Source: Schoenoplectus triqueter (lineage: Eukaryota > Streptophyta > Magnoliopsida > Poales > Cyperaceae). Taken from it: a stretch of 64,000 nucleotides of DNA. Shown piece after piece: positions 36,655 to 48,964 of this stretch. Location of the stretch: the NCBI GenBank assembly GCA_964058805.1, contig CAXKVV010000022.1:620001-684000 (forward strand), written 5' to 3'. How positions within the stretch are numbered: position 1 is the first letter of the stretch; the number at the start of each line of letters is the position of its first letter. The notes under the pieces are model-generated. The model did not search any database and was not told the origin of the DNA. It saw nothing but the letters and a program-made list of their open reading frames with translations. A program made the position numbers and the translations under genes.

Positions 36655-39600
36655 GAACCGAGAATGAAAAAGAAGAGGAGGTTTCTTTTGGAAGAGATAA
36701 TGGGTGTTTAAAGACATGTTTCCAGCGTCGAAATACAACTGAAGTAGTTTGGAACTCATAATGTAAAACAAAGTAGCATGCTATGTTTTATAGATGGATT
36801 GGTGAACAACTACAGTTCAGAATTTTCATGCATGTCCTCCACGAAATGGAATATTATGTATTGCCTCCCGAAAAAAAAAATGAAAAATTACGTTACAGGA
36901 CCTTCAAAAAAATTAACTTATTGTAATTTCTGCGCCAATTATTCTATAATATTGGCAACTATACCAATAAATTAAGCACAACTAGTTAACTGAGAACGTA
37001 ATGCATAGAGGATGCATCATGCATCTGATCAGCTTAGAATCTACCAGGTGAAATTTGAAATGCAAGGATTTTTTTTTATAGTGGACTGGTCACCTGTTAC
37101 ATCGAGAAACATAGAATACTTGATACCACAACCCGGTATCTAGGTACTTAACAAAGTTTCAAAGGTTCCAAAATTATAAGCCACACCCGGGCTACTAGTA
37201 GTTAACCAGCACATATCAAATTCACAAAAGCAACAAAGCATCCAAAGAAGTTATGTTTATAAATACTTATGAATCACATTATCCCTAAAAAAATATACTC
37301 TCCTTGCTAAACTTTTGCGACATCTCCTCTTCAGAATGATTTTGTCAATACCAGCTGTAAGGCTGATTCAAAGAATACCAAAAATAGCATACTTCCAATT
37401 ATGCCAGAATTTTAGTGCTTAAAGGTGAAAACTACTTTATAGCTAATTATGTAATCGTAGTGCTAAGCAAGCTATTCTAATCCGTTTCTGGGCAGAACTG
37501 TAGAAAAATCAGGACAGACTCACCGGAAAAAATTGGCATTTGTTTTGTTTCAGATTGAATCAGTTCTTGTTTAAGTCCTGTTGTATGGCATGTAAGCCTA
37601 AAAGAGCACCAGACAAGGCGAGATACTGTTGTATGAACTGTGAATGCAGTGAGACTTGGCCATGCTATGACTATGTTCTGTGGTGAATGGATGTCAATTT
37701 TGATTGCATGGGGAGTGTCCAGTATATTTTTTAAGGTTTCAAGGGGCCAAATGTTATAACCTTGGTACCTACTTGATTCTTTCTCTCTCTGGCACATGCG
37801 AATAATTAAGAGTGGTACTGGTGTTTGGTTTCGTAATCGATTTATCCTTCTTTCCAGTTCAAGGCAGAGAAAATGATATCGCTCTGAATTCTTTGGTGAG
37901 CGTGCAATTATTTGTGGTAAGTCAAAGAAACTGTTGCTTAAAGTCTCTTTTGCTTAAGCGATTCTACTTAAAATCTGGTAGAATTCATTATTTATTTTTT
38001 CTTTTTGCCTCCGTCAACAAATTACAAAATATTCAAATTAAGGTTAAGGGATCAGACACCATCCAAGTCCGATAAAGATTTGATCACTTTCAGAGATGTA
38101 AAGCTAGCAGCCATGCATGAAAATTAAAATACCGAAAGAGCTCCAATTGTAATTGTAACCGTTCATTCAAGAAGAAACGATTCCATAGGCATCATGAAAC
38201 TGTCATACCTCAGATGTTGTACTTACTTGTTTTGACATATGGTGGAAGTCATGCATGCAATGATGTATCGCCATCAATGCTTTTCATGACGTCTACTGCC
38301 ACTCCATGAACAATCAATGACTGGGGAGAAAAACTGGATACCTTGCCATCGGTTCCACCTTTGAGTCTAAAAGGGCACTTTCAATGCACCACTCATCGTT
38401 GCCACTAACCAACACCAATCATTTGTGCCTCAAACCCAATCCTAAAGTTTTGTCTAAAATTTTCCCTGTTCTTTTATCAGTAAATTAAGAGAATTTCAGC
38501 TTGCTGAATTACCGCATTTTTAGCAGAAAAGGTCCACATTTACACTTAATCTTTCAAACTGAAGATGTACAATATTAATCTATTCTCTCCTCTAAAGATG
38601 ACCCCATATATATGTCTTTCTTCAAATAATTAAACGAAGTTGTTGGTGTCTAAGAAAAAGGAAGAAAAGAAGAAAGCAAGTTTATGCAATTAATGCCTTG
38701 TTAATACTTTCTTAGATATAAACATTTTTTTTGTTCTTACCTGTATTCAGAAGATTTCAATCTCAATTATTCTGATGTGAATACGTGTATGCTTCTATAA
38801 ACATTATAAGTGTTTATGTGCTACTGTTCAGTAGGCATGTTTGGTAATTAAGGTTAGAATAGTGGATTGGAAATTTGGAATGTGGTGGAATAATATATAT
38901 AGCTGGAGTACAAAAGTGTAATTGGACAGAACTATGAAACGTGAAAAAGTATAAATTGGATAGAAAAATGTCCTTTGTTTTCACTTCAATTCATCTCTGT
39001 TTTACTAGAAAGATGAAAATTTGATACTGTGACTTTTTCATGGATTAGAATAGGAACAATTTCATATTTTTCTCGATTCCGAATTTATCGAACAGAAACC
39101 AAATGGCACAACATATAAGCCTTTTTTCTTTTGGAAAAAAGAAATATAAAAATGTCTCTGTGTCATAATTTAATTGTTACTGACAAAAATGACCACCTAA
39201 AAGGCAGTTTAAAAAATAAGTTTCCCATGAGATAATTAATCGTCATTTTTTTTTTACTTTTACTATAAAAAAGAAACTATCCATTAAACATTTTTGCTCA
39301 AAAAAGGAATTTTTTTTAGTAAATGGGAGCTGATGCACATATAATAGATACCTTTATCAATATCGATTATTCATGTTAAATGAAATGTTATTCATAATGA
39401 TAACTTTATTATGCAGCTTATTTATATAGTACTTTGTTATTCAACTTAAATGAGTTATTAATCAGAATAATGATATTTAAATTTAATAGCAAAAATATTG
39501 TACAAAATAAGTTTCTAGTACATTGATACAAAATATTGTATCAACGATTATATCTCCAAAACATTTTCTTTATTAAATGATGGATGAGTTTTATTTAAAA

Positions 39601-42313
39601 TTTAAGGATCTTTTAATTAATTTAGATATAAATTATTTTTAAATATATTATTTAATTATAATAAAATGAATACTATGTACACTATTTTTAAGAGCAAGTG
39701 GGTCAGAGTTCAGTCAGTAATAATAAGTGAAGTGAAAAACATTATTAGAGGTACTCTATCACCATCTTTTTTCGTCATTCTCCCGATGTTCTATATATTT
39801 GACGAACAACCCTTTGGCATTGAATCTAGACAAGACAAAGCTTGTTTAGTCGTTTTTGTCACGCATTACTCCTTTGATAGGTTATGAGTTGTTATTTAAA
39901 TATTAACGGTGTTTTCGCACGTTACAACCGAATATTTTTTATTTTTTTTATTCATTTTAATTTGCTTTTGAACTAAAAGAAAATTATGATATCATAAATT
40001 TATAAAAATAATATAATTTCATAGCAAAAAAGAAGAGATGCTTCTGAATTTTGAGATGAACTTGATGTCAATTACACAAATAATAAAAATAAAATAAATA
40101 TAATAAAAATAAAAAGGTCTTTTATTAAGTGTATAATATAAATGAATTAATAATAGTATATTGGATAGTTTTTTTTAAAAGTACCTAATAATATTTGACC
40201 ATTAATTTATTTGATGGACAATTTTTCTTATCTCCAATTAATGCATAATAAAAAATAATAAATAAATGAAGAGAAAAAAAATAATATTGTCTCAGAACCA
40301 TTAGTTTTTAAAAATATTAATTAGAGATATTTTAATCATTAAAAAAATCTTAAAAGGCTGAACAACAATGGACGTGTCATGTGTCTAATACATATACTTT
40401 TTTTTTATATAATATAGTATAGATTATTTTTTCTGTAATTATTTTTGGTTCAGAAGCACCAATTAAATTCTAAAACATATTAGTGAGGGAATTATCTTCA
40501 GGGACATGACAGTCATTCTTGTTTTAAATGTGGCTGTTTTTGGCACATGACAAAATAGTCATAATTAGTAGAATATTAGAAGGCCGTCATATTCTCCTAA
40601 ATCCGTGATACTATACATAGTTACTCATAATTAAAAAAAATTATCTACCTTCCACATTTTACGAACCAGTAATTAGAAAAAGAATAATAACCAGCCAGCT
40701 TTAAAGTGAATGCATATGTATCTAGTTTCTATCAAATTTAATTTCGTTTTCGTAGTTTTTTATCAAAAAAAAAAATCGTTTCGTAGTTAATGACCAATCT
40801 ATTCAATTTCTTCCACACACAAAGTCATTGAAAATCGGAAAGACCACATACAAACTTTGATTTGTCTATTTTTGCCATTAAAGTTACTTTAAGATTTATT
40901 CAAATTTGATCACTCAATTAGCTTTTTCATTCAAATTTAACGGAATACTTAATATGACAAATATATTAAAGTTTAAATAATATATTTTTATATAAATATT
41001 AAAATATAATTATATAAGAAAAAATAATTATTTCTATTTCTTTTCTTTTTAAAAAGTAGAAAATTTTCATTTTTTTCAAATATTTGTTATTTCTTAGAAG
41101 CAATTATATTATATAGAATGTGTTCTTAGCATAATTATTAAATTAATTAATTAAATGAATATATTAGTTATTATGAATAAAATATATTATGAATAATAAA
41201 ACAATAATAACTTATCAATTTTACTTAAAGAAATTTAATTAAAATGCCTAGCCATATAATATTATAAAATTCTTATTATGTTTGGATGAAAATATTAATG
41301 GAGTGATCAAATTTGAACAAACATTAAAGTTTAATATGACTAAAAATTATTAATGGAAAGTCTGATGATGAAATATAAATTTGATGTTGATGAAGATATC
41401 GAGTCGTCTTTTCCTTCTTTTTCTCTTTTGTCTTAGTTCTGATAGCGCAAAATGCGAGCGAAGCACATACTATGCTGTGTTCTGACAAATCTTTTATTTT
41501 GTCCTCTATACAAAAAAAATTAAGCAAATTGTAATGTAAGGGGGTGAAATATCGGAATGACACGGAAAAGAACACAGAACGATTTTATTCTCCTCTGCCC
41601 TTTAATACGACATTTGATGAAGAACGACATAATTCAAGTGACATAAATTTTAGTGTTTCCCTCCTCACTTCATTTCTCTTCGCATTTTATTTCTTTCTGA
41701 AAAAAATATATTAGATTAAATCGGACAAGATTAGATCGATCAATTTATATATTATTTTTAAATTTTTAATTGATTTCGATTAGACTATAAATAATTTAAT
41801 CTCTGATCGAATCAGCTCAGAACAAATTCGAGTCAAATCAGATCAATTTAACTTTTACAAAAAAAAATAGATCAAATTCAAATCAGAACAACTCAATATC
41901 TCAGGTGAATTCTACCAGTGGAGTCGTTCTACTACCTCTAGGATCAGAGTCAATCATAACTGACATTTTCATATAAATGATTATACTACAAATAGTTGAT
42001 TAACTAAACACATTAATTTTTGTCTGGCATCATCTTTAAATAAGAAATAGAACTTGAAGTCGGAAAGACCAGACTTCGACTAATGACTAACTTAAAGCAA
42101 CTACATATTGAATCAAACAAAATTTTGAATGTAGCATACTATTTCAATAAACATCCAACAACGAAACACAAACCACTTCAATTAAACATTGAATTCAAGC
42201 AAACTGTCTTTCAATATCATCAACTAAACATTGACCGGCGGCAATAAAATCCTAACCACTTGAATCTTTCAAAAGTAACCAAAAAGCAATTCAATATACG
42301 AACTTTCATCAAA
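36655..42313. other. Long intergenic stretch, no gene seen
   Basis: The first ~2 kb (to about 38700) has a gene-like base composition and is presumably the upstream region of the minus-strand ZPR-like gene; its frames (37477-37797, 37812-38075) match nothing known. From 38800 to 41300 it is very AT-rich. 40400-40423, read on the minus strand, has a TC-initial 'tctatactatatta' end like the Helitron-like elements, with a hairpin plus CTAG candidate at 39511-39545. 41700-41900 carries decayed 'gatcgaatcagctc' type repeat words. Confidence 0.4.
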
Positions 42314-43116
<803 letters not shown>

Positions 43117-43125
43117 TTAGGGTTT
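43117..43125 (-). promoter_or_regulatory. Telo-box in the H3.3 leader
   Basis: On the minus strand the sequence is AAACCCTAA, 19 bp upstream of the ATG. Telo-boxes are frequent in the leaders and promoters of plant histone, ribosomal and replication genes, where they bind TRB/Pur-type proteins and raise expression in dividing cells. Confidence 0.7.
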
Positions 43126-43226
43126 TGGTCGAAAAGAGGAGCGCAGAGAATTGGGTTTAATTAGGGATTTTAAGGTGTGATTTGTCTTTTTCTAGAGACG
43201 GGTTGTGAAAGTGATTTGACTCGGGG

Positions 43227-43234
43227 TTTATATA
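43227..43234 (-). promoter_or_regulatory. TATA box of the H3.3 gene
   Basis: TATATAAA on the minus strand, about 130 bp upstream of the start codon, at a distance that would leave a leader of roughly 100 bp containing the telo-box. Confidence 0.55.
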
Positions 43235-43259
43235 CCTATAGAGGGGACAGAACCAATAC

Positions 43260-44890
43260 AACGGTAAAATTTGCTGGTAATCGGACGGTGAGTATTGAGC
43301 GTGAACAAAAACACTATCCGTGTGCTTTGTGCTGATTGGTCGACACCTAGAATAGAAGGATCGTGCAATCGTGCTGGAAGTTGAAACTTGAAAAACCGTC
43401 TCCCCTTTTTAACGAAGCCTTTTCTTTTCTTTCTTTTTAGATCAGCCTTTTTTAGTCTTTACTCTTTAATACATATAAATATAATGATTAATTTTATTAT
43501 GGACTAAAATTTTCTATAATTATTGGATTACTATATTTACAGGAATTGTAATCTAACTTTTTAATATGTAATATAAATTTTGGTCCATAATAGAATGGGT
43601 CTAATAAAAAGGATCGGTTGACAATGGATATCATGACAACTTTAATAATGAATCTTTAAATAAATAAATAAAATTAGAAATGAAAAAAAATTATAAATAT
43701 ATTTTTCTTGGCGGTTATTTAAATTTTATGAAATTTCATTATCGTTTGATGGTCCATCAAAGATAAACAAATTTTCATACAATTTACAATAAAAATACAA
43801 AACTTGCTGATTTTAATCATGAATTGTTGGTGTGGAACTGGTTTTATGGAACTACTACTAATTATATATTTTTTAATTCAGCCCTGCTTAGTACCAGTAG
43901 TGATCTATTTATTCTGGAAAATAGTTTCTTCATTTATTATAATCCTATTATTTTTAAGGGCATTTGTGATATTTTTCTCTGACTGTTAGGATGAGTTCTC
44001 AGGCTTTACTTGTATATTGGTCGAAGCAATCCACTGGCTTGAAAAGTACAAGTACTAGTGTAACTACATCAATTTTGTTAGTTAGCAAATATATAATTAA
44101 CTCATGCAACTTTCAATTTGGTCTTGTATATGCACTTCAATTCAAAATTACTAACAAATGATTAAAAGTAGATCATAAATGACACTTCAGCATAGTGCTT
44201 GGTAATATTTCTTTACGGTATTTATTATGGATGATTAGGATAAACTACAGTGCTTCATCTCTGTCATTCATTTAATTTCTATTTGTTGATACTTCCTCTC
44301 TTTGCTAATTGGAGATTGATAATGGTAATTGAGTTGACTCCTCTTCCTAACTTGAGTTAAATCTTAGCCTCAAGTACCTCTTTCAGAAGTCACAAGTGCA
44401 AAAGGCATAATGGGATTTACGCAATCTAGAGGAAAAATGTTCAAATTTTCAAAACTCTAGTTTGATTCTGACCTCCAAATATTAATTGTTAATCTCTTTT
44501 TAGTTGACCTTTATGATTTTCTAGCACACCAATGTGTTGCTCTCTATTTTGTATCTCATGTATCATAATTTTATGCCCTGCTTTTTACAAAATGGAGTCA
44601 TAGTGGACACGAGATTATAGTAATGCAAGAATTCCTAATGAATCCGGTGTGACCGTGTGACAATGTTTTTTTTTCAAAATATCAGTTTGAATTATATATT
44701 GCTTTAGTTTCTAAAGCATTAGTTTTATGTTTTCTACTTGAAGTTAACATAGAGAATCATAATTTGTTTAATACAAGGTTTCGTTATATTTCTTGCTTTT
44801 GTACGTAAATTTTACTGGTTTATATAATTGAGAACCCTATTAACTTAAAAAAAATACACAAAAATTATTCTTACATTTGGCTATTCAAGT
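43260..44890. other. Intergenic stretch, no gene seen
   Basis: The first few hundred bases are the H3.3 upstream region. The rest (to 44880) has moderate composition and a 61-aa frame at 43804-43989 that is mainly hydrophobic and not recognised. No element ends seen. Confidence 0.4.
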
Positions 44891-44891
44891 C

Positions 44892-45574
44892 CTAGCATAA
44901 AACTCGCCCATTTTGCGGTTTTAAAAATATTTAATATAACATTAATTTTATTATAATTATTGTCTAAATTAATCATAAAGACTCTCAAATTTTTAATTAA
45001 ATTAAATTTATTATTTGACAAAAGATGATATACAAAATATAATATTTTTTTTCTGAGTAAGGTCATACAATGTGTAGTTTTTTTATTATAGTTAATAATA
45101 GTTGATATTTAATTATTTGATATATTTCTTTGTACAAAATAACTATATTTAATATTAGTTTTTATTATAAAAATAATTTATTTTAATAATTTATATATAA
45201 ATTCATCACAAAGGCTTTTAAATTTTTTAATAAATTAATACATTATTTAGAAAAGATAATGCACAAAATATAATAATTTTTTTCTGAGTAAGTGTATAAT
45301 ATGTAGTTTTTTCTATCATAAAACTTAATAATAGTTGATGTTTAATTTATTTAATATATATATTTTTAGACCTCCTATAAATACATTGGTAAAAAAATAG
45401 AAAATAAAACGGAGAGAGAAAATGGATTTGATTGAATTCTGAACCTTGCTTTTATAAAATTAATTAATCTCAGTCATAAATTGAATAAGGGTTCTTTCAA
45501 TCATTATACATTATTTATTAACATTAATGAATATCTCCAATACATACACACTTTATAATATAGTATAAATATGA
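44892..45574 (-). mobile_element. Helitron-like non-autonomous element (copy C)
   Basis: On the minus strand it begins TC (45573-45574) then 'tatttatactatattataaa' and 'gtatgtattggagata'. It ends in 'ttttatgctag' with CTAG at 44892-44895, preceded by a short CGC...GCG hairpin candidate. Internal repeated words match copies A, B and D. It has no coding capacity. Confidence 0.6.
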
Positions 45575-45590
45575 TAAAAAAAATAGCCGA

Positions 45591-46310
45591 ATCTAGGTTG
45601 AGTGCTTTGTTTTTACAATGCATATTCGTATTTGAAATAAATTTTCAAAATTTATTTTCTGGTCCAGCTAATTTTTTAAAAAATAATTGTTTTTTTAAAT
45701 ATTAATGATAATTTCTATTTTTTGTTTTCTATTTTGTTTATCATTGAATAATTAACCATTTTTTTGTTTTATTTTTTTAATGATGATCATTGGATGATTA
45801 ATTAATATTTCCCATTTTCTCTTTTCTGCTTTGTTCCATTTAAAATTTTAATGATGATCATGGGATGATTAATCAATTATTTTTTATTTTATTCTATTTA
45901 AATTCTAATGATGATAATTGGATAATTTACCAATCTTTTCTGTTTTGTTATGTTTAAAATTTTAATGATTATCATTGGATGATTAATCAATATTTTTATT
46001 TTTTTCGTTTTTCCATTTAAAATTTTAATGATGATTATTGGATGAATAAAATTTCAGCCAGAACAAAAAATATTGGTTAATCATCCAATGATTATCATTA
46101 AAATTTTGAAAAGTACAAAACAGAAAAATAGTTAATAATTCAATGATCATCATTAATATTTTAGACGGAACAAAATAAAAAATGTTGATTAATCATACAA
46201 TGATCATCATTAAAATTTAAAATAGAATAAAAAATTAAAAAATTGTTGGTCCCACAAATTTAATTTGGGTCTGGCTATACATTGTAAAAACCAAAGCACT
46301 TAACCCAGAT
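45591..46310. mobile_element. Foldback element built from ~60-bp repeats with ATGATCAT cores
   Basis: The ends are inverted: left 'atctaggttgagtgctttg' plus 'tttttacaatg', right (reverse complement) 'atctgggttaagtgctttgg' plus 'tttttacaatg'. Inside are five forward units of 'aatgatgatcattggatgat' type (about 45778-46045) and three inverted units (about 46075-46215), each followed by a T-rich or A-rich spacer. The whole would fold into a long stem. Non-coding. Confidence 0.7.
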
Positions 46311-46500
46311 TTAGCACTTTTTAATACAAAAAAAAAGAAAAAAAAAACTGTTCTACCGATCACTCCCGTCTCCTCATAATTTTGATTAGCACTTTTTAAT
46401 ATTGGAAACATTTTATATTATATAACGTTACAAACGGAGATATAATTGTGTAAAGCCTACCAAATTTTACAAGATAGATAGATGATTTTACTTCTCATTT

Positions 46501-47743
46501 TCTATCTATATCTATATCTATATTATATTATAAAGAGTGTATGTATTGGAGATGTCCATTAATATTTTTAGATAATGTGTAAAATCTATAAAACTCTTAT
46601 TCAGTTTATGATTGAGATTGATTGAATTTATAAAAGTAACGATTCAAATTTCAATCAAACTTATTTTCCGTCTCCATTTCATTTGCTATTTTTTATTGAT
46701 GCATTTATAAAAGGTCTAAAAAAATTATATACCAAATAATTTAAACATCAACTATTATTAAGTTTTATTATAAATATATATATATATATAGAGTGAAGCT
46801 ATGGTGCTTCGCGAAGCACAAAACCTCCCGTGCTTCGCGTCCGTATCTCGAATTTGAAAGTTCATACGCCCGATCCAAACCGTTGAACATGATCTTCATA
46901 TTGAACTATCTTTGGAGATCAAAATTTATATTTTTTTGAATTTTTTTGCTATTTTTTAGATGGGTACAAAATCGCTAGTTTTGGATGGTGCAGAAATCGT
47001 TAGATCAGCAAATTTTATACTCATTTAAAAAATAGCAAAAAAATTTAAAAAAATATAAAATTTGATTTCCAAAGATATTTCAATATGAATATCATGTTCA
47101 ACGGTTTGGATCGAGCGTATGAACTTTCAAATTCGAGATACGGACGCGAAGCACGGGAGGTTTTGTGCTTCGCGAAGCACCATAGCTTCACTCTATATAT
47201 ATATATATATATATATATATTACAACCTTACTCGAAAAAAATACTATATTTTATGCATTATTTTTATTAAATAATAAATTATTTTTATTTAAATTTTAAG
47301 AGGTTTGTAATTAATTTAAGTTCCATCCAATAGTAATTTATGACTGACTTGATGTTCTGTAGAGTCCGACCAAGCTTAAAACTTGGTTGGATCTTTGCTT
47401 TGCTGAATTTCCTATCCCACAATTACAAGTTATATCTAAGTAAAATATATTATTTTTATAACAAAATAATATTAATAAAATTAAATTATTTTATAAATAA
47501 AAGTTATATATCAAATAATTAAATATCAACTATTACTAAGTTTTATTATAACAAAAAAACTACATATTATACAACCTTATTTAGAAAAAAAATTATTATA
47601 TTTTATACATCATCTTTTATTAAATATTTAAAAATTTAATAGTCGTTATGATTAATTTAAATATTAATTATAATAAAATTAGTGCTATATCTAAATATTT
47701 TTAAAATTATAAATGTCCGCACAACGGATGGATTTTATGCTAG
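46501..47743 (+). mobile_element. Helitron-like non-autonomous element (copy D), carrying a foldback
   Basis: It starts TC (46501) with 'tatatctatattatattata', followed by 'aagagtgtatgtattggaga'. It ends with hairpin TCCG-CACAA-CGGA (47716-47728) and then CTAG (47740-47743) followed by T. The body is shared with copy B. A complete foldback of the CTTCGCGAAG family lies inside at 46793-47191. No Rep/helicase frame is present. Confidence 0.62.
46793..47191. mobile_element. Long foldback element, 'CTTCGCGAAG' family (copy 2)
   Basis: At 399 bp it is almost the same length and sequence as 22195-22592. The arms of about 190 bp run from 'gtgaagctatggtgcttcgc' to 'gcgaagcaccatagcttcac'. Flanks on both sides are (TA)n only. 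It is inserted within the Helitron-like element, so it is the younger of the two. Confidence 0.8.
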
Positions 47744-48964
47744 TCAATATAAAAAAACGGAAATGAAAACATAGTTTTTTTTTCAAATGAATATGTGATG
47801 ATGTTTCCTTCTCATTTTGATTCATTATAACCATTGTCCATGGAATTTTTTTTCAACGCGTCTTTAAAAGAACTTACGAAGTAATTTTTATCGTCATCCC
47901 ATAAAAATCTCATCATTGAAATAACTTCCTTACAAATTAATTCTTTATATTCCGCCACAGCTTAATTCATATTACGGAACCACCACTTTAGGCTTAAATA
48001 ACAAATTCTAATTTTGCCTATTAAAGGCATCACATTTCATTTATTTTATTCTCCATGTAAATCTTAAAAAAGCATGTATGCATTAATTTTGAACCACAGT
48101 TTTAGTACAAATGATAATAGATCATGTAAATCTTAAAAAAGCATGTATGCATTAATTTTGAACCACAGTTTTAGTACAAATGATAATAGATCTTGCTACA
48201 GAGTGGTGTATGTTTAAATCCTAAAAAAAAAATCAAAATAGAATGTACCGGAATTAATTAATGGAAGACCTAGTTTTTTTTTAGAAAAAAACATTATACA
48301 AATTTAACATTACTTCTCCGTGCTGCTTTCCTCACCATGTCCATTACTCGTCATATTTGGAAACAAAAATGAGAATTGTAGTATTGTAGCCTATTGTTAG
48401 CCGCCCACGGAAATGCCTCTGGAGAGGATGAAATGGTATTTGAAGATTTGTAACAAACAAAATCCAAATCATTCTACATCATTGGTTTCCTTAGTTTGAT
48501 AGCAAATAACATAAAATCAATCATACATCATACATTATTCAGCATGAACACGTAACTATTTTCTCATTTAAAAAAGTATCACCCGCTCTCCTACATGGCT
48601 ACATGCCTACATCCATATAGATAACTATTCTCTCTTTTTTTTTTAAATAAAAAACTTTGGCAGCGGCTGCCAAGTATGATAGATGATTACTTTTAGTTCT
48701 CGTAAACCAACTTATCTATTCAACTGGTAGTTGCCCAGATAATCCCCATTGGCTTTGATATTAGTCTTATTGAACAGGGATGACTATCATAAAATACGAT
48801 AAGCCTTCAGAAGGAAAGGGCCCATGAAGGTGGGGCCCATTTTTATTTATAGAAACGTCACAAGGAAATTATACATATTTACCATAAGAGAGATAAAATA
48901 CCTCATTCTAAAAATATACAATGCAGCAACAAATGCCAATATTTAAGATGCAAACAATTGTGTA
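47744..48964. other. Intergenic stretch, presumed 3' flank of the CGI-58-like gene
   Basis: No gene. Includes the 69-bp tandem duplication at 48054-48191 and a SINE B-box-like 'gtatgtttaaatcc' near 48208. Sequence nearest 48964 is probably the 3' UTR of the minus-strand hydrolase gene. Confidence 0.45.
48054..48191. repeat. Perfect 69-bp tandem duplication
   Basis: The unit starting 'catgtaaatcttaaaaaagc' at 48054 is repeated at 48123 with no difference seen across 69 bp, which indicates a very recent duplication. Confidence 0.9.

Noticed and set aside
37477..38075. Possible gene from a 106-aa minus frame and an 87-aa plus frame
   Set aside because: Neither has recognisable domains, splice partners could not be found, and they point in opposite directions.
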